Positions 1 through 6,874 are shown, numbered from the stretch's first letter. The stretch is 9,364 nucleotides of DNA from Thiohalobacter sp. (GCA_027080445.1 JALWRY010000026.1:1-9364); one strand, 5' to 3'. Notes: generated by a model not told the origin, from the letters alone. A program made the numbers and translations.

Positions 1-1077
1 GGGGACGTTTTTGGGGTCGCTACCGGTGGTATACGCCCATTTCTCCCCGCTCGTGGCCGGGTAACAGATGATCACGGGGGTGGCGCCCACCAGGTCATCC
101 CAGCGTGCTTCGTACAGGTTCATGATCTGTTGCGATTGCTCGTCGGTCGCCAGCCCAAACAGGATGGCCAACAGGTTGCCAAAGGCAAAATAGCGGAAAT
201 CCATTCGACCGGGGCCCAGGTTGCCGACGAAATACCCGGCATTTTCCGGTACCCAGCCATCGATCCAGGTGGGAATCGATTCGGGGAAAATATTCAGCAG
301 GTTGATGGCGTCCACACCGAATTCCTCGGAACGGAAACGGTGGATTTCGTTGAGGCGGTAGCGGTCCAGCCAGTAGTACATGCGCACATAGGAGCGCAGT
401 GTCTGCAGGCGGCTCTTGACGTTGGACAACAGCGCCTTGTTGGCTTCGTTCACGATCAGCAGTTCCTGTGCGGTATACAGCATGCCGTAGAACAGGGACT
501 GTATTTCCAGGGGGTGGCCGTAAACGCCCATGCGGCGATCGATCATGAACGAGGCGTCAGGCACCAGCATGGCCGGGGAGGTCTCGAAGCTCTCCTGCAT
601 ATACAGTTCCAGCGCCAGGCGCATGGTCTTCTGCATTTCCGGCCGGTGGGCAAAGTCCATATCGCCGGTGGTGACGACATAGGCGCGCAACAACAGCATC
701 CACCACATGGCGGAATCGACCGGGGCTACGCGGCCGATGGCGCGATCACCGAAATCGGCGGTGGCCTTGCCATCATGACGGGGAATACGGAAACTGGCCG
801 GCATCAGGCCCAGGGCGCAACTGTGACCGGCCATGACACTTTGCTGGCCGCACAACTCGACAACCAGTTGCAGGAAGTCGCGGACGATCTCGCTCTTGCC
901 GTCCATGAGAAACACGAAAGCGCTCGGCACGAAATCGCGGACAAAACACTCTTCGTAATTGGAGGCCTCGACCGTATCGTCCACCGCCGCGGCGGTACCG
1001 ACCGGTTGCCCCTTGTGCGTCAGCACAGCGCTATTCAGCACCTGATAGGCTGAAGCCAGAGCCTCTTCAATTGTCAT
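1..1077 (-). CDS. GH100 alkaline/neutral invertase, C-terminus cut by window edge
   Basis: This reading frame opens with ATG at 1077 and runs without a stop to base 1, giving the first 359 residues of a protein that continues outside the window. I recognise the glycoside hydrolase 100 family (alkaline/neutral invertase), cytoplasmic enzymes that hydrolyse sucrose to glucose and fructose. Family-type motifs, from memory, are RVAPVDSAMWW at 116-126, MIDRRMGVYGHPLEIQ at 178-193, NLGPGRMDFR at 286-295 and GSDPKNVP at the cut end. D180 in the DRRMGVYGHP motif is probably the acid/base residue; the catalytic glutamate should lie in the missing part. Bacterial members are about 460-480 residues, so roughly 100 are missing. 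There is no signal peptide. AGG lies four bases before the ATG. The gene is co-oriented with the mer genes but separated by 76 bp, and its function is unrelated; a sucrose metabolism locus may lie further left. A 307-residue antisense ORF at 130-1053 is a shadow of it. Confidence 0.9.
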   Translation of the reverse strand, partial: MTIEEALASAYQVLNSAVLTHKGQPVGTAAAVDDTVEASNYEECFVRDFVPSAFVFLMDGKSEIVRDFLQLVVELCGQQSVMAGHSCALGLMPASFRIPRHDGKATADFGDRAIGRVAPVDSAMWWMLLLRAYVVTTGDMDFAHRPEMQKTMRLALELYMQESFETSPAMLVPDASFMIDRRMGVYGHPLEIQSLFYGMLYTAQELLIVNEANKALLSNVKSRLQTLRSYVRMYYWLDRYRLNEIHRFRSEEFGVDAINLLNIFPESIPTWIDGWVPENAGYFVGNLGPGRMDFRYFAFGNLLAILFGLATDEQSQQIMNLYEARWDDLVGATPVIICYPATSGEKWAYTTGSDPKNVP

Positions 1078-1119
1078 TTTTCCTGCCCGTGATTTGTGGA
1101 ATTCCCTTTATATCACGGT

Positions 1120-1133
1120 ATCGGCATGCCGAT
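1120..1133. repeat. 14-bp perfect palindrome ahead of the invertase gene
   Basis: ATCGGCATGCCGAT is a perfect inverted repeat without a spacer, in the 76-bp gap between the MerC-like gene and the invertase gene. On the minus strand it is preceded, not followed, by a T-run (1134-1139), so it does not fit an intrinsic terminator for the mer operon. A weak promoter-like pair (TTATCG, 17 bp, TATAAA) can be drawn across it on the minus strand. A DNA-binding dyad for the invertase promoter is therefore possible, but this is inference. Confidence 0.4.
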
Positions 1134-1153
1134 AAAAAATCTGTACCCGGATT

Positions 1154-1867
1154 TCAGCCTTTGGCAGGGTCAGCTTCCGAACCTTTCAGCGGTTCTCCAC
1201 CCCGGGCGTAGCATTCTTTTTCGGGCACGTAGATGTAACCCCGCCCGCGGCAGTCGTTAGCGCCGGTACAGGCATTAAAGGCCGTGGTACAGGCCGTGGT
1301 GCCTTTGCATTCGTTTATCCCCCAGCAGGCGATTTCGTCGCCTTCGGCTTTCTGCACGAAGACATCGACGGACTTGTACATGCCGTAAAAGGCCGCTGCG
1401 GCGCCGGCGCTCAACGCGGCGCCGGTCGCGGCCCGCCGAGCGAGATCGACTTCCCCGGGCTTGTCAGCCGGGGCCTGGCCGCTTTCCGATGCGCAGACAC
1501 CGGTACGCCGGCCGTTGATCACATCCCAGAGACTGCCCGCCACCAGGATGCCAAGCCCGACATACACCAGCCAGGGCAGCGGGCGTAAGCCTGTGACCAT
1601 AAACCACAGGGCGGCGCTGCCGAGGATGCCGCCGCTCAGGCTCAGCCAGAAAGGCGCAAGCCGGCCATGCGCCCGCGCCGAGCGGTACAACATGAACAGG
1701 CTGAACCCGACAAACCCGACAAACAGGGGGAACAGGTAGGCATCGTGGACCAGAAAGCCGAGCCCGGCGGCGCCCAGCATGCTCAGGACCACGGGCAGGC
1801 CCAGGCAACAGGCTGCCGCGACACCGGCGCCGATCAGCCCGGCAAACTGTTTAAAAAAGTCTTTCAT
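1154..1867 (-). CDS. MerC-like mercury transporter with extra helix and cysteine-rich C-terminal domain
   Basis: This is a 237-residue membrane protein, probably taking Hg(II) across the inner membrane for reduction by MerA. Residues 11-36, 43-62, 72-92 and 98-114 form four hydrophobic helices with a Cys20-Cys21 pair in the first. The stretch LVYVGLGILVAGSLWDV (100-116) followed by Cys125 resembles the fourth helix and tail of MerC. MerC normally ends about there, at about 140 residues. Here a linker, a fifth hydrophobic segment (about 146-164) and a tail with Cys181, 187, 193, 200, 206 and 219 follow. If the N-terminus is cytoplasmic, as in MerC, the tail is periplasmic. The tail resembles small cysteine-rich periplasmic metal-binding proteins of the bufferin/DUF2282 kind by eye only. 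The ATG at 1867 has AAGGAG (1873-1878) five bases upstream. The gene lies 30 bp after merA and ends the operon. The MerC part is fairly sure; the role of the tail is not. Confidence 0.8.
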   Translation of the reverse strand: MKDFFKQFAGLIGAGVAAACCLGLPVVLSMLGAAGLGFLVHDAYLFPLFVGFVGFSLFMLYRSARAHGRLAPFWLSLSGGILGSAALWFMVTGLRPLPWLVYVGLGILVAGSLWDVINGRRTGVCASESGQAPADKPGEVDLARRAATGAALSAGAAAAFYGMYKSVDVFVQKAEGDEIACWGINECKGTTACTTAFNACTGANDCRGRGYIYVPEKECYARGGEPLKGSEADPAKG

Positions 1868-1897
1868 GGCATCTCCTTGCGCACATCACAATAACAT

Positions 1898-3535
1898 TCA
1901 ACCCGCACAACAGGACAGTTGGCTGACGTCCTTGTTGAAGGTCTGGGCACACAGCTTCAGGCCCTCGACCATGGTCAGGTAGGGGAACAACTGTCCGGCG
2001 AGGTCTTCCACGGTCATACGGTTGCGTATGGCCAGCACGGCTGTCTGGATGATTTCACCCGCTTCGGCGGCGAGCACCTGGGCGCCGATCAGCCGGCCCG
2101 TGTCTTTCTCCGTCACCAGCTTGATAAAACCGCGGGTGTCGAAGTTGGCGAGCGCACGTGGCACATTTTCCAACTCCAGGGTACGCGAATCGGTTTCTAT
2201 CCCCTGTTCATTGGCCTGTTGTTCGGTCAGCCCCACGGTGCCTACCGCCGGCTCGGTGAACACCACGGCCGGCATGGCGGTCAGATCAAGTGCGGCATCG
2301 CCACCGGTCATGTTGATCGCTGCACGCGTACCGGCAGCGGCCGCCACATAAACGTACTGCGGCTGATCGGTACAATCGCCGGCCGCGTAGACATGATCCA
2401 CCGAGGTTCGCATGTGATCGTCAATGGTAATGGCGCCATTGCGGCCGGTTGCGATGCCGGCCTTGTCCAGATCCAGTCGTTCGGTGTTCGGCTGGCGTCC
2501 GGTAGCGACCAGTAACTGATCACAGCGGATCTCGCCAGCTTTGGTCGGCAGGATGAACTGCTTGCCATCGTACGCCACCGAATCGGGCAACGTGTGCAGG
2601 AGCACCTGTGCGCCCTCTTCCTCGAAGACCTTGACCAGGCCTTCGCCGATGGCCGGGTCTTCTTTCGACAGGAACACACTGCGCGCCAGGATGGTGACTT
2701 TGGCGCCGAGCCGCAGGAAAGCCTGTGCCAACTCCAGGGCGACCACCGAAGCGCCGATGACGACCAGGTGCTCGGGGATTTTTTCCGCGATCAGTGCCTC
2801 CGTGGAAGTCCAGTACGGTGTGTCTTTCAGGCCCGGAATAGCCGGAATTGCCGGCCGCGCGCCGGTGGCAAGCAGAATACGGTCCGCCGTCACGGTTTTT
2901 TCCGAACCATCGGCCTGGCTGACAATCAGGGTGTGTGTATCCTGGAAACGCGCCCAGCCACGCAACAGATTAATCCCCGGGTTGGATTCCAGAATGCTTT
3001 CGTATTTCGCATGACGCAGTTCCTCGACGCGAGCCTGCTGCTGCCTGACCATCGCGGTACGATCGATGGTCGGCTGATGAAGCGGGATACCCTCAAAATC
3101 GTGGTGTGCCTGCAGGTGCGCAATGTGTGCCGCGCGGATCATAATCTTGGACGGTACACAACCCACATTCACGCAGGTGCCGCCGATGACTTCGCCGCCC
3201 TCGATAATGGTGACCTGGGCACCGCCCTCAACCGCCTTGATGGCCGCAGCAAAAGCGCCGGAACCGGTACCGACGATGGCGACTTTCAACTCATCGCCAT
3301 TACCGCCGCTCATAACTTTACCCTCATCGTCCAGCAGGCTGGCACCATAACCTTTGGATTCAACTGCCTTGAGCAACTGGCCTGGATCAACCTCGCCTGC
3401 GCTTTCCACTTTCGCCAGTCCTTCGTCAAAGGAGACGGAGGCTTTTACACCCGCCAGGGCATTGAGGGCTTCCTCGGCGCTTTTCGCGCAATGCTCACAG
3501 GTCATGCCGGTGATTTGCAGCTTGAGTTTTTTCAT
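1898..3535 (-). CDS. merA: Mercuric reductase with N-terminal heavy-metal-binding domain
   Basis: This cytoplasmic FAD-dependent disulfide oxidoreductase (545 residues) reduces Hg(II) to volatile Hg(0) with NADPH. Residues 1-68 are one HMA domain (NmerA) with GMTCEHC at 10-16. The FAD-binding motif GTGSGAFAAA is at 89-98, the redox disulfide GGTCVNVGCVPSK at 118-130 (Cys121, Cys126), the NADPH-binding GASVVALELA at 261-270 and the second FAD motif AAGDC at 384-388. Tyr241 and Tyr519 match the tyrosines near the metal in Tn501 MerA. The C-terminus ends SCCAG, with the vicinal Cys542-Cys543 that hands Hg(II) to the active site. All catalytic elements are intact, and length is slightly below the 561 residues of Tn501 MerA. 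One oddity is Cys529 in the dimer-interface helix, where I recall alanine. The ATG overlaps the merP stop by one base (TAATG) and AGGA sits four bases upstream, so translation is probably coupled to merP. Confidence 0.98.
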   Translation of the reverse strand: MKKLKLQITGMTCEHCAKSAEEALNALAGVKASVSFDEGLAKVESAGEVDPGQLLKAVESKGYGASLLDDEGKVMSGGNGDELKVAIVGTGSGAFAAAIKAVEGGAQVTIIEGGEVIGGTCVNVGCVPSKIMIRAAHIAHLQAHHDFEGIPLHQPTIDRTAMVRQQQARVEELRHAKYESILESNPGINLLRGWARFQDTHTLIVSQADGSEKTVTADRILLATGARPAIPAIPGLKDTPYWTSTEALIAEKIPEHLVVIGASVVALELAQAFLRLGAKVTILARSVFLSKEDPAIGEGLVKVFEEEGAQVLLHTLPDSVAYDGKQFILPTKAGEIRCDQLLVATGRQPNTERLDLDKAGIATGRNGAITIDDHMRTSVDHVYAAGDCTDQPQYVYVAAAAGTRAAINMTGGDAALDLTAMPAVVFTEPAVGTVGLTEQQANEQGIETDSRTLELENVPRALANFDTRGFIKLVTEKDTGRLIGAQVLAAEAGEIIQTAVLAIRNRMTVEDLAGQLFPYLTMVEGLKLCAQTFNKDVSQLSCCAG

Positions 3536-3834
3536 TATTTCCTGACCATTGACGGGTATCCGGCATTTGCCGTGGCGTCAGTCAAGGCTTTGACCTTAAC
3601 CTTGTCGGGATCAAACGTTACAGTCGCGGTTTTACTGGCGTAATCCGCGCTGGCCTGAATGACGCCGGGAACTTTTTTCAGTGAATACCTGACCGTTATC
3701 GGACAGGTGCCACAGGTCATACCAGGAATATCCAGGGTAACGGTCTTTGTTCCGGCGGCCTGTGCAAGTGGTGAAATCGGTGATGTGATTGCCACAATGG
3801 CAACAAGCAATGAGAACAGTAATGCACGAATCAT
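3535..3834 (-). CDS. merP: Periplasmic mercury-binding protein MerP
   Basis: MerP captures Hg(II) in the periplasm and passes it to the membrane transporter MerT. From the ATG at 3834 the product has 99 residues: a signal peptide at about 1-26 (charged start, hydrophobic core, then LAQA before the probable cleavage site) and one HMA domain with GMTCGTC at 38-44, Cys41 and Cys44 being the metal ligands. The following PITV and the ending NAGYP are typical of MerP. A longer in-frame reading from 3891 adds 19 non-signal-like residues and overlaps merT. The 3834 start is preferred because AGGAG lies at 3842-3846, seven bases upstream, and because it puts the signal peptide at the N-terminus. It sits 34 bp after merT and shares one base with merA. 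Identity is sure and the start is very likely. Confidence 0.96.
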   Translation of the reverse strand: MIRALLFSLLVAIVAITSPISPLAQAAGTKTVTLDIPGMTCGTCPITVRYSLKKVPGVIQASADYASKTATVTFDPDKVKVKALTDATANAGYPSMVRK

Positions 3835-3841
3835 CTTGTGA

Positions 3842-3846
3842 CTCCT
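3842..3846 (-). promoter_or_regulatory. Ribosome binding site deciding the merP start
   Basis: The minus strand reads AGGAG here, seven bases before the ATG at 3834. This strong Shine-Dalgarno sequence supports that ATG over the upstream in-frame ATG at 3891, which falls inside merT. Confidence 0.8.
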
Positions 3847-3868
3847 GTAAAGGTGTACTGGCAAGGGC

Positions 3869-4234
3869 TCAGGTGAAAAACAAGGTGGCATAATAGGGAA
3901 AGGTCAGTAGCGCAATCAGTAGCACGGTAACGACCCAGAAGATCAGACGCTGGTTACGTCGCGTGGCGGGTACAGCGCAGGCGTCGCCTGGCGCACAGGC
4001 AGCCGGCACCAGGTAGAGCTTGCGGAAAGCCAGAAACAGGAACACCAGGGTGATAGTGATAAAAACAGGCCGGTAGGGTTCCATCGCCGTCAGCTTACTG
4101 ATCCAGGTTCCGCCGATACCCAGCGCCAGTAATAGCAGCGGGCCAACACAGCAGACGGAAGCGCCAATGGCGGCTATCACCGCAGCGATCATCCGCCGAT
4201 TACCGGTTTTTGTGGTCGTTTCAATGGGAGGCAC
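3869..4234 (-). CDS. merT: Mercuric transport protein MerT
   Basis: MerT is an inner-membrane protein that takes Hg(II) from MerP and moves it to the cytoplasm for MerA. From the GTG at 4234 the product has 121 residues, close to the usual 116. The first helix carries the vicinal pair Cys28-Cys29 in SVCCVGPLLLLALG. A conserved MEPYRPVF segment leads into helix 2, a cytoplasmic loop carries the second pair (Cys80 and Cys86 in ACAPGDAC), and helix 3 (RLIFWVVTVLL) follows. The frame is open back to an ATG at 4285, but that codon lies inside the operator between the -35 and -10 boxes and cannot be in the mRNA. The GTG at 4234 is the best start, with GGGA eight bases and AGGA two bases upstream; the ATG at 4192 would leave almost nothing before helix 1. 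Family is certain and the exact start is not. It is the first gene of the operon. Confidence 0.93.
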   Translation of the reverse strand: MPPIETTTKTGNRRMIAAVIAAIGASVCCVGPLLLLALGIGGTWISKLTAMEPYRPVFITITLVFLFLAFRKLYLVPAACAPGDACAVPATRRNQRLIFWVVTVLLIALLTFPYYATLFFT

Positions 4235-4248
4235 GATCCTATTCCCGG

Positions 4249-4266
4249 ACACAGTACATGCTGTGT
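4249..4266. repeat. Second dyad at the mer transcription start
   Basis: ACACAG and CTGTGT are perfect 6-bp inverted arms separated by six bases, starting directly after the -10 box. The predicted transcription start (about 4260) falls inside it. It could be a second protein-binding site, a 5' mRNA structure or chance. A six-codon ORF (ATG at 4259, TAG at 4241-4239) starts inside it and ends five bases before the merT GTG. Confidence 0.4.
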
Positions 4267-4298
4267 AATTTACCAGCTGTACCATGGTACGGAGTCAA
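4267..4298 (-). promoter_or_regulatory. MerR-type mer operon promoter and operator
   Basis: On the minus strand the -35 box TTGACT is at 4298-4293 and the -10 box TAAATT at 4272-4267, separated by 20 bp. That over-long spacer is the hallmark of promoters that MerR-family activators twist into alignment. The stretch GCTTGACTCCGTAC matches the Tn501/Tn21 mer promoter as I remember it. The spacer holds a perfect 12-bp palindrome GTACCATGGTAC (4279-4290), equivalent to the MerR operator half-sites CCGTAC and GTAC around a 4-bp centre. The right half-site is less conserved, and the spacer is one base longer than the 19 bp of Tn501. It drives merT-merP-merA and the MerC-like gene. No merR gene is in the window. 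Confidence 0.9.
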
Positions 4299-4333
4299 GC
4301 GGGTGACCACTAATATTTCAGCGGAACCAGCTT

Positions 4334-6835
4334 TCAGGATGCGTCAAATATTCCGGGTCGCAGGGTAAAACAAAAACGTGCGCCCTCCCCCGGTTGGCTG
4401 TGCGCCCGGATTTCACCACCATGGCGATGGATAATCCGCTGCACCGTCGCCAGGCCAATCCCGATACCGGGGTAGGTTTCCTGTGAATGCAGTCGCTGGA
4501 AAGGGGTGAACAGTTGTTCGGCATAGGCCATATCGAATCCCGGCCCGTTATCCTCGACAATGTAAACCCAGCCTTCTCCGCGGGGTTCGCAGGAGAAACT
4601 GATGCGTGGCTGCGGACACCCGACGGTATATTTCCAGGCATTACCCAGCAGGTTCTCCAGCACTGACTCAAGCAGGGAGATATCGCCATACGCGGTAATA
4701 CCCGGCTGGATAGCCACGGACGGCCGGTGCGCGGGATCGGCGACACGTAATTCCTCGACGACTTCCTCGGCCAGCCGGGACAAGTCGACAGTGGTGCGTT
4801 CCAGTACGCCGCGCGAGCTACGCGAGAGTTTCAGCAAACCCTCGACCATTTCTGTCATGCGCCGGCAACCGTTCTCGATGCGATGGATATAATCCCGGGC
4901 AGATTCGTCCAGGGTATGGCCATATTCTTCTTTCAGGGTTTCACTGAAACCTGAGATGGCGCGTAGCGGTGCGCGAAGATCGTGCGACACAGAGTAACTG
5001 AATGTCTCCAGCTCCTGGTTGGCGGCCTGCAGTTCGGCGGTTCGTTCCTCGACCCGGAGTTCCAGGCCGGTATGCGCCTCCTGGAGGCGTTCCTCATTTT
5101 CCTGGAGCGTGGCGAATGCGCGTTCGCGCTCTTGCAGCAGTTTTTCCACTTCACGGGTACGGTGTGCGATTTGGCGGCGTAACTGCTGGTTCCAGAACAG
5201 AATGGCAAGATACAGCAGCGCAATAACAATACCGATACCCATCACCCAACGCATGACGACCGTACGATCCAGCACCTCTGCGGGGGAACGCATCAGCCAC
5301 TTGCGCAGGATCAGGCTGTTCTGCTCAGGGCTTACCGCTGTCAGCAGGTGGTTGATCAGGTCGATCAGACCCGACCATTCGGCACGCGCCGCAAACTGTA
5401 AGGGGATATCGGAATCGGACAGCAGCGCGGCCGCCCGAACACCGCTCAATCCCCCGGATTCCAGTTCGTTGAGTGCCGGCGTAGCGGCCAGCAGCGCCAC
5501 GTCGGCGCGCCGGTCGACGACGGCCTGCAAGGCCTGTTGAAAATTCTCGACAGCAAGCAGGCGATCATGGCGCCGGGCATTCAGTTGCAACGGCGCAAGA
5601 CCACCGCGCCGCACAGCGATGATTTTCTCGTCAAGTTCGTCAATACTACCGGAATAATGAGCTTCATTGCGGGAAAACATCAACAGTGAGGTATGGTGGT
5701 AGGGCCGGCTCAGCACAACCCCGTTTGAATGTTTACGTGTGTTGGCCACGGCTGCTACCAGGTCGACCTTGCCGTCATGCAACATGTTCAGCAACTGCGC
5801 CTGGTCATCGCCCACCACCCGCTCAAAACGCAGTGCGGTACGTTGTGCGATCAACTCAAGGTAGTCGGCGGCAATACCGGCGTGCTGTCCCTTGCCATCA
5901 ATAAAATCGAAGGGAATATTGTTGCGCTGCACGCCAACGCGCACCCGCCGATGGCCGGCCAGCCAGCGCCGGTCCGCTGCACTGAGGCGCGTCCCCAGGC
6001 TGGGCACCTGCTCGGCGCGTACCGGCAACCAGCGGGTAAAAATCGCCTGTTTTTCCGCGGGGGAAATGGCCAGCAACGCCTTATCTACCAGGCGCGCCAG
6101 TATGGCCCAGTCTTTACGCACGGCGAAGCGCTGTCCATTTTGCTCCATATCGAACGCGGCGTTGATCTTGAGGTTGCCAAGACCATGCCGGCTCATCAGG
6201 TAGGTATTGATGCCCAGCACGCCGATATAGGCATCGGCCTCCCCGCTGGCCACGGCGCGGAGGCCCGCGAGGGGTGTTGCCACAAAGTACGGTTTAATCG
6301 CCGGGTAGCGTTGCAGAGCCTGCTGTGAGGATGAATACTGTTTCACCAGCGCCACGCGCATCTGTGCAAGGCGCTCGGGGCTGGTCAATCCCGGTGTCTC
6401 GTCGCGGGTCACGATCACCAGTGGCGTGGGGATATAAATCTCGCTGAAGCTCAGGTAGGCCTCGCGGTCGGGCAACCGGACGGTGGTGGGGATCAGGTCG
6501 ATCCGGTGTGCGCGCACGGCAGTAAGTATCTGTGGCCAGGAGAGTCCCGGCACCACTTCAAGACGTATCCCCAGGCGGTCGGCGACCTGCTGGCAGAATT
6601 CAGCGGCAACCCCTTGAAACCGGCCCTGTTTATCAAAAAAGGAATAGGGCGCGTAGCCACTGTCCACACCCACGCGGATAACCGGGTGTTCCTGTAACCA
6701 GCGCTTTTCCTGGTCAGATAAGGTCAGTGCCGCCTGGGGTGAGGCATCGGTGTAGCCAGACAGGACGATCAGACCGCTGAGAAAAATCAGTGACTGTAAT
6801 AGTGGACGCCATCGGGTGATCAGCTTGTCGACCAT
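4334..6835 (-). CDS. Membrane sensor histidine kinase with tandem periplasmic SBP-type sensor domains
   Basis: This 833-residue sensor kinase should autophosphorylate on a histidine in response to a periplasmic ligand and pass the phosphate to a response regulator not seen here. A signal sequence or first membrane segment (about 11-28) precedes two solute-binding-protein family 3 (Venus flytrap) domains at about 52-270 and 297-513, each opening with a VIRVGV/RVRVGV strand. A transmembrane helix at 527-548 and a coiled coil at about 555-612 lead to a HisKA domain with VSHDLRAPLRAISGF (phospho-accepting His618). The ATPase domain (about 718-827) has the N-box NLLGNAWKY, the G1 box EDNGPGFD, the F-box LFTPFQRL and the G2 box GIGIGLATV, all intact. 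The sensor layout resembles BvgS/EvgS, but there is no PAS, receiver or HPt module. The ATG at 6835 lacks a clear Shine-Dalgarno. Its stop is 35 bp before the mer -35 box. The ligand cannot be told from sequence; basic amino acids and other small solutes are known for the family. Confidence 0.93.
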   Translation of the reverse strand: MVDKLITRWRPLLQSLIFLSGLIVLSGYTDASPQAALTLSDQEKRWLQEHPVIRVGVDSGYAPYSFFDKQGRFQGVAAEFCQQVADRLGIRLEVVPGLSWPQILTAVRAHRIDLIPTTVRLPDREAYLSFSEIYIPTPLVIVTRDETPGLTSPERLAQMRVALVKQYSSSQQALQRYPAIKPYFVATPLAGLRAVASGEADAYIGVLGINTYLMSRHGLGNLKINAAFDMEQNGQRFAVRKDWAILARLVDKALLAISPAEKQAIFTRWLPVRAEQVPSLGTRLSAADRRWLAGHRRVRVGVQRNNIPFDFIDGKGQHAGIAADYLELIAQRTALRFERVVGDDQAQLLNMLHDGKVDLVAAVANTRKHSNGVVLSRPYHHTSLLMFSRNEAHYSGSIDELDEKIIAVRRGGLAPLQLNARRHDRLLAVENFQQALQAVVDRRADVALLAATPALNELESGGLSGVRAAALLSDSDIPLQFAARAEWSGLIDLINHLLTAVSPEQNSLILRKWLMRSPAEVLDRTVVMRWVMGIGIVIALLYLAILFWNQQLRRQIAHRTREVEKLLQERERAFATLQENEERLQEAHTGLELRVEERTAELQAANQELETFSYSVSHDLRAPLRAISGFSETLKEEYGHTLDESARDYIHRIENGCRRMTEMVEGLLKLSRSSRGVLERTTVDLSRLAEEVVEELRVADPAHRPSVAIQPGITAYGDISLLESVLENLLGNAWKYTVGCPQPRISFSCEPRGEGWVYIVEDNGPGFDMAYAEQLFTPFQRLHSQETYPGIGIGLATVQRIIHRHGGEIRAHSQPGEGARFCFTLRPGIFDAS

Positions 6836-6874
6836 GAGTTTGGTGCCAATCCCTGTCTGTCTGGCGTTTACCAG

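Noticed and set aside
130..1053. 307-residue plus-strand ORF
   Set aside because: It is antisense to the GH100 invertase frame, which shows many family motifs. The ORF's own translation is low-complexity and matches nothing I recognise.
1120..1139. Intrinsic terminator for the mer operon
   Set aside because: The hairpin is followed by A-residues on the plus strand, and on the minus strand the T-run comes before the stem, so neither orientation gives stem then U-tract.
2594..3643. 349-residue plus-strand ORF
   Set aside because: It is antisense to merA and merP, whose motifs are unmistakable. Long antisense ORFs are expected when third codon positions are GC-rich.
1154..4298. Mercury transposon or other mobile element
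   Set aside because: No transposase, resolvase, terminal inverted repeat or IS end was seen on either side, and base composition looks like that of the neighbours.
4334..6835. Sensor kinase as a dedicated mercury sensor for the mer operon
   Set aside because: The mer promoter has clear MerR-type architecture, and the kinase has solute-binding sensor domains with no cysteine motif suggesting mercury binding. Closeness alone is not evidence.
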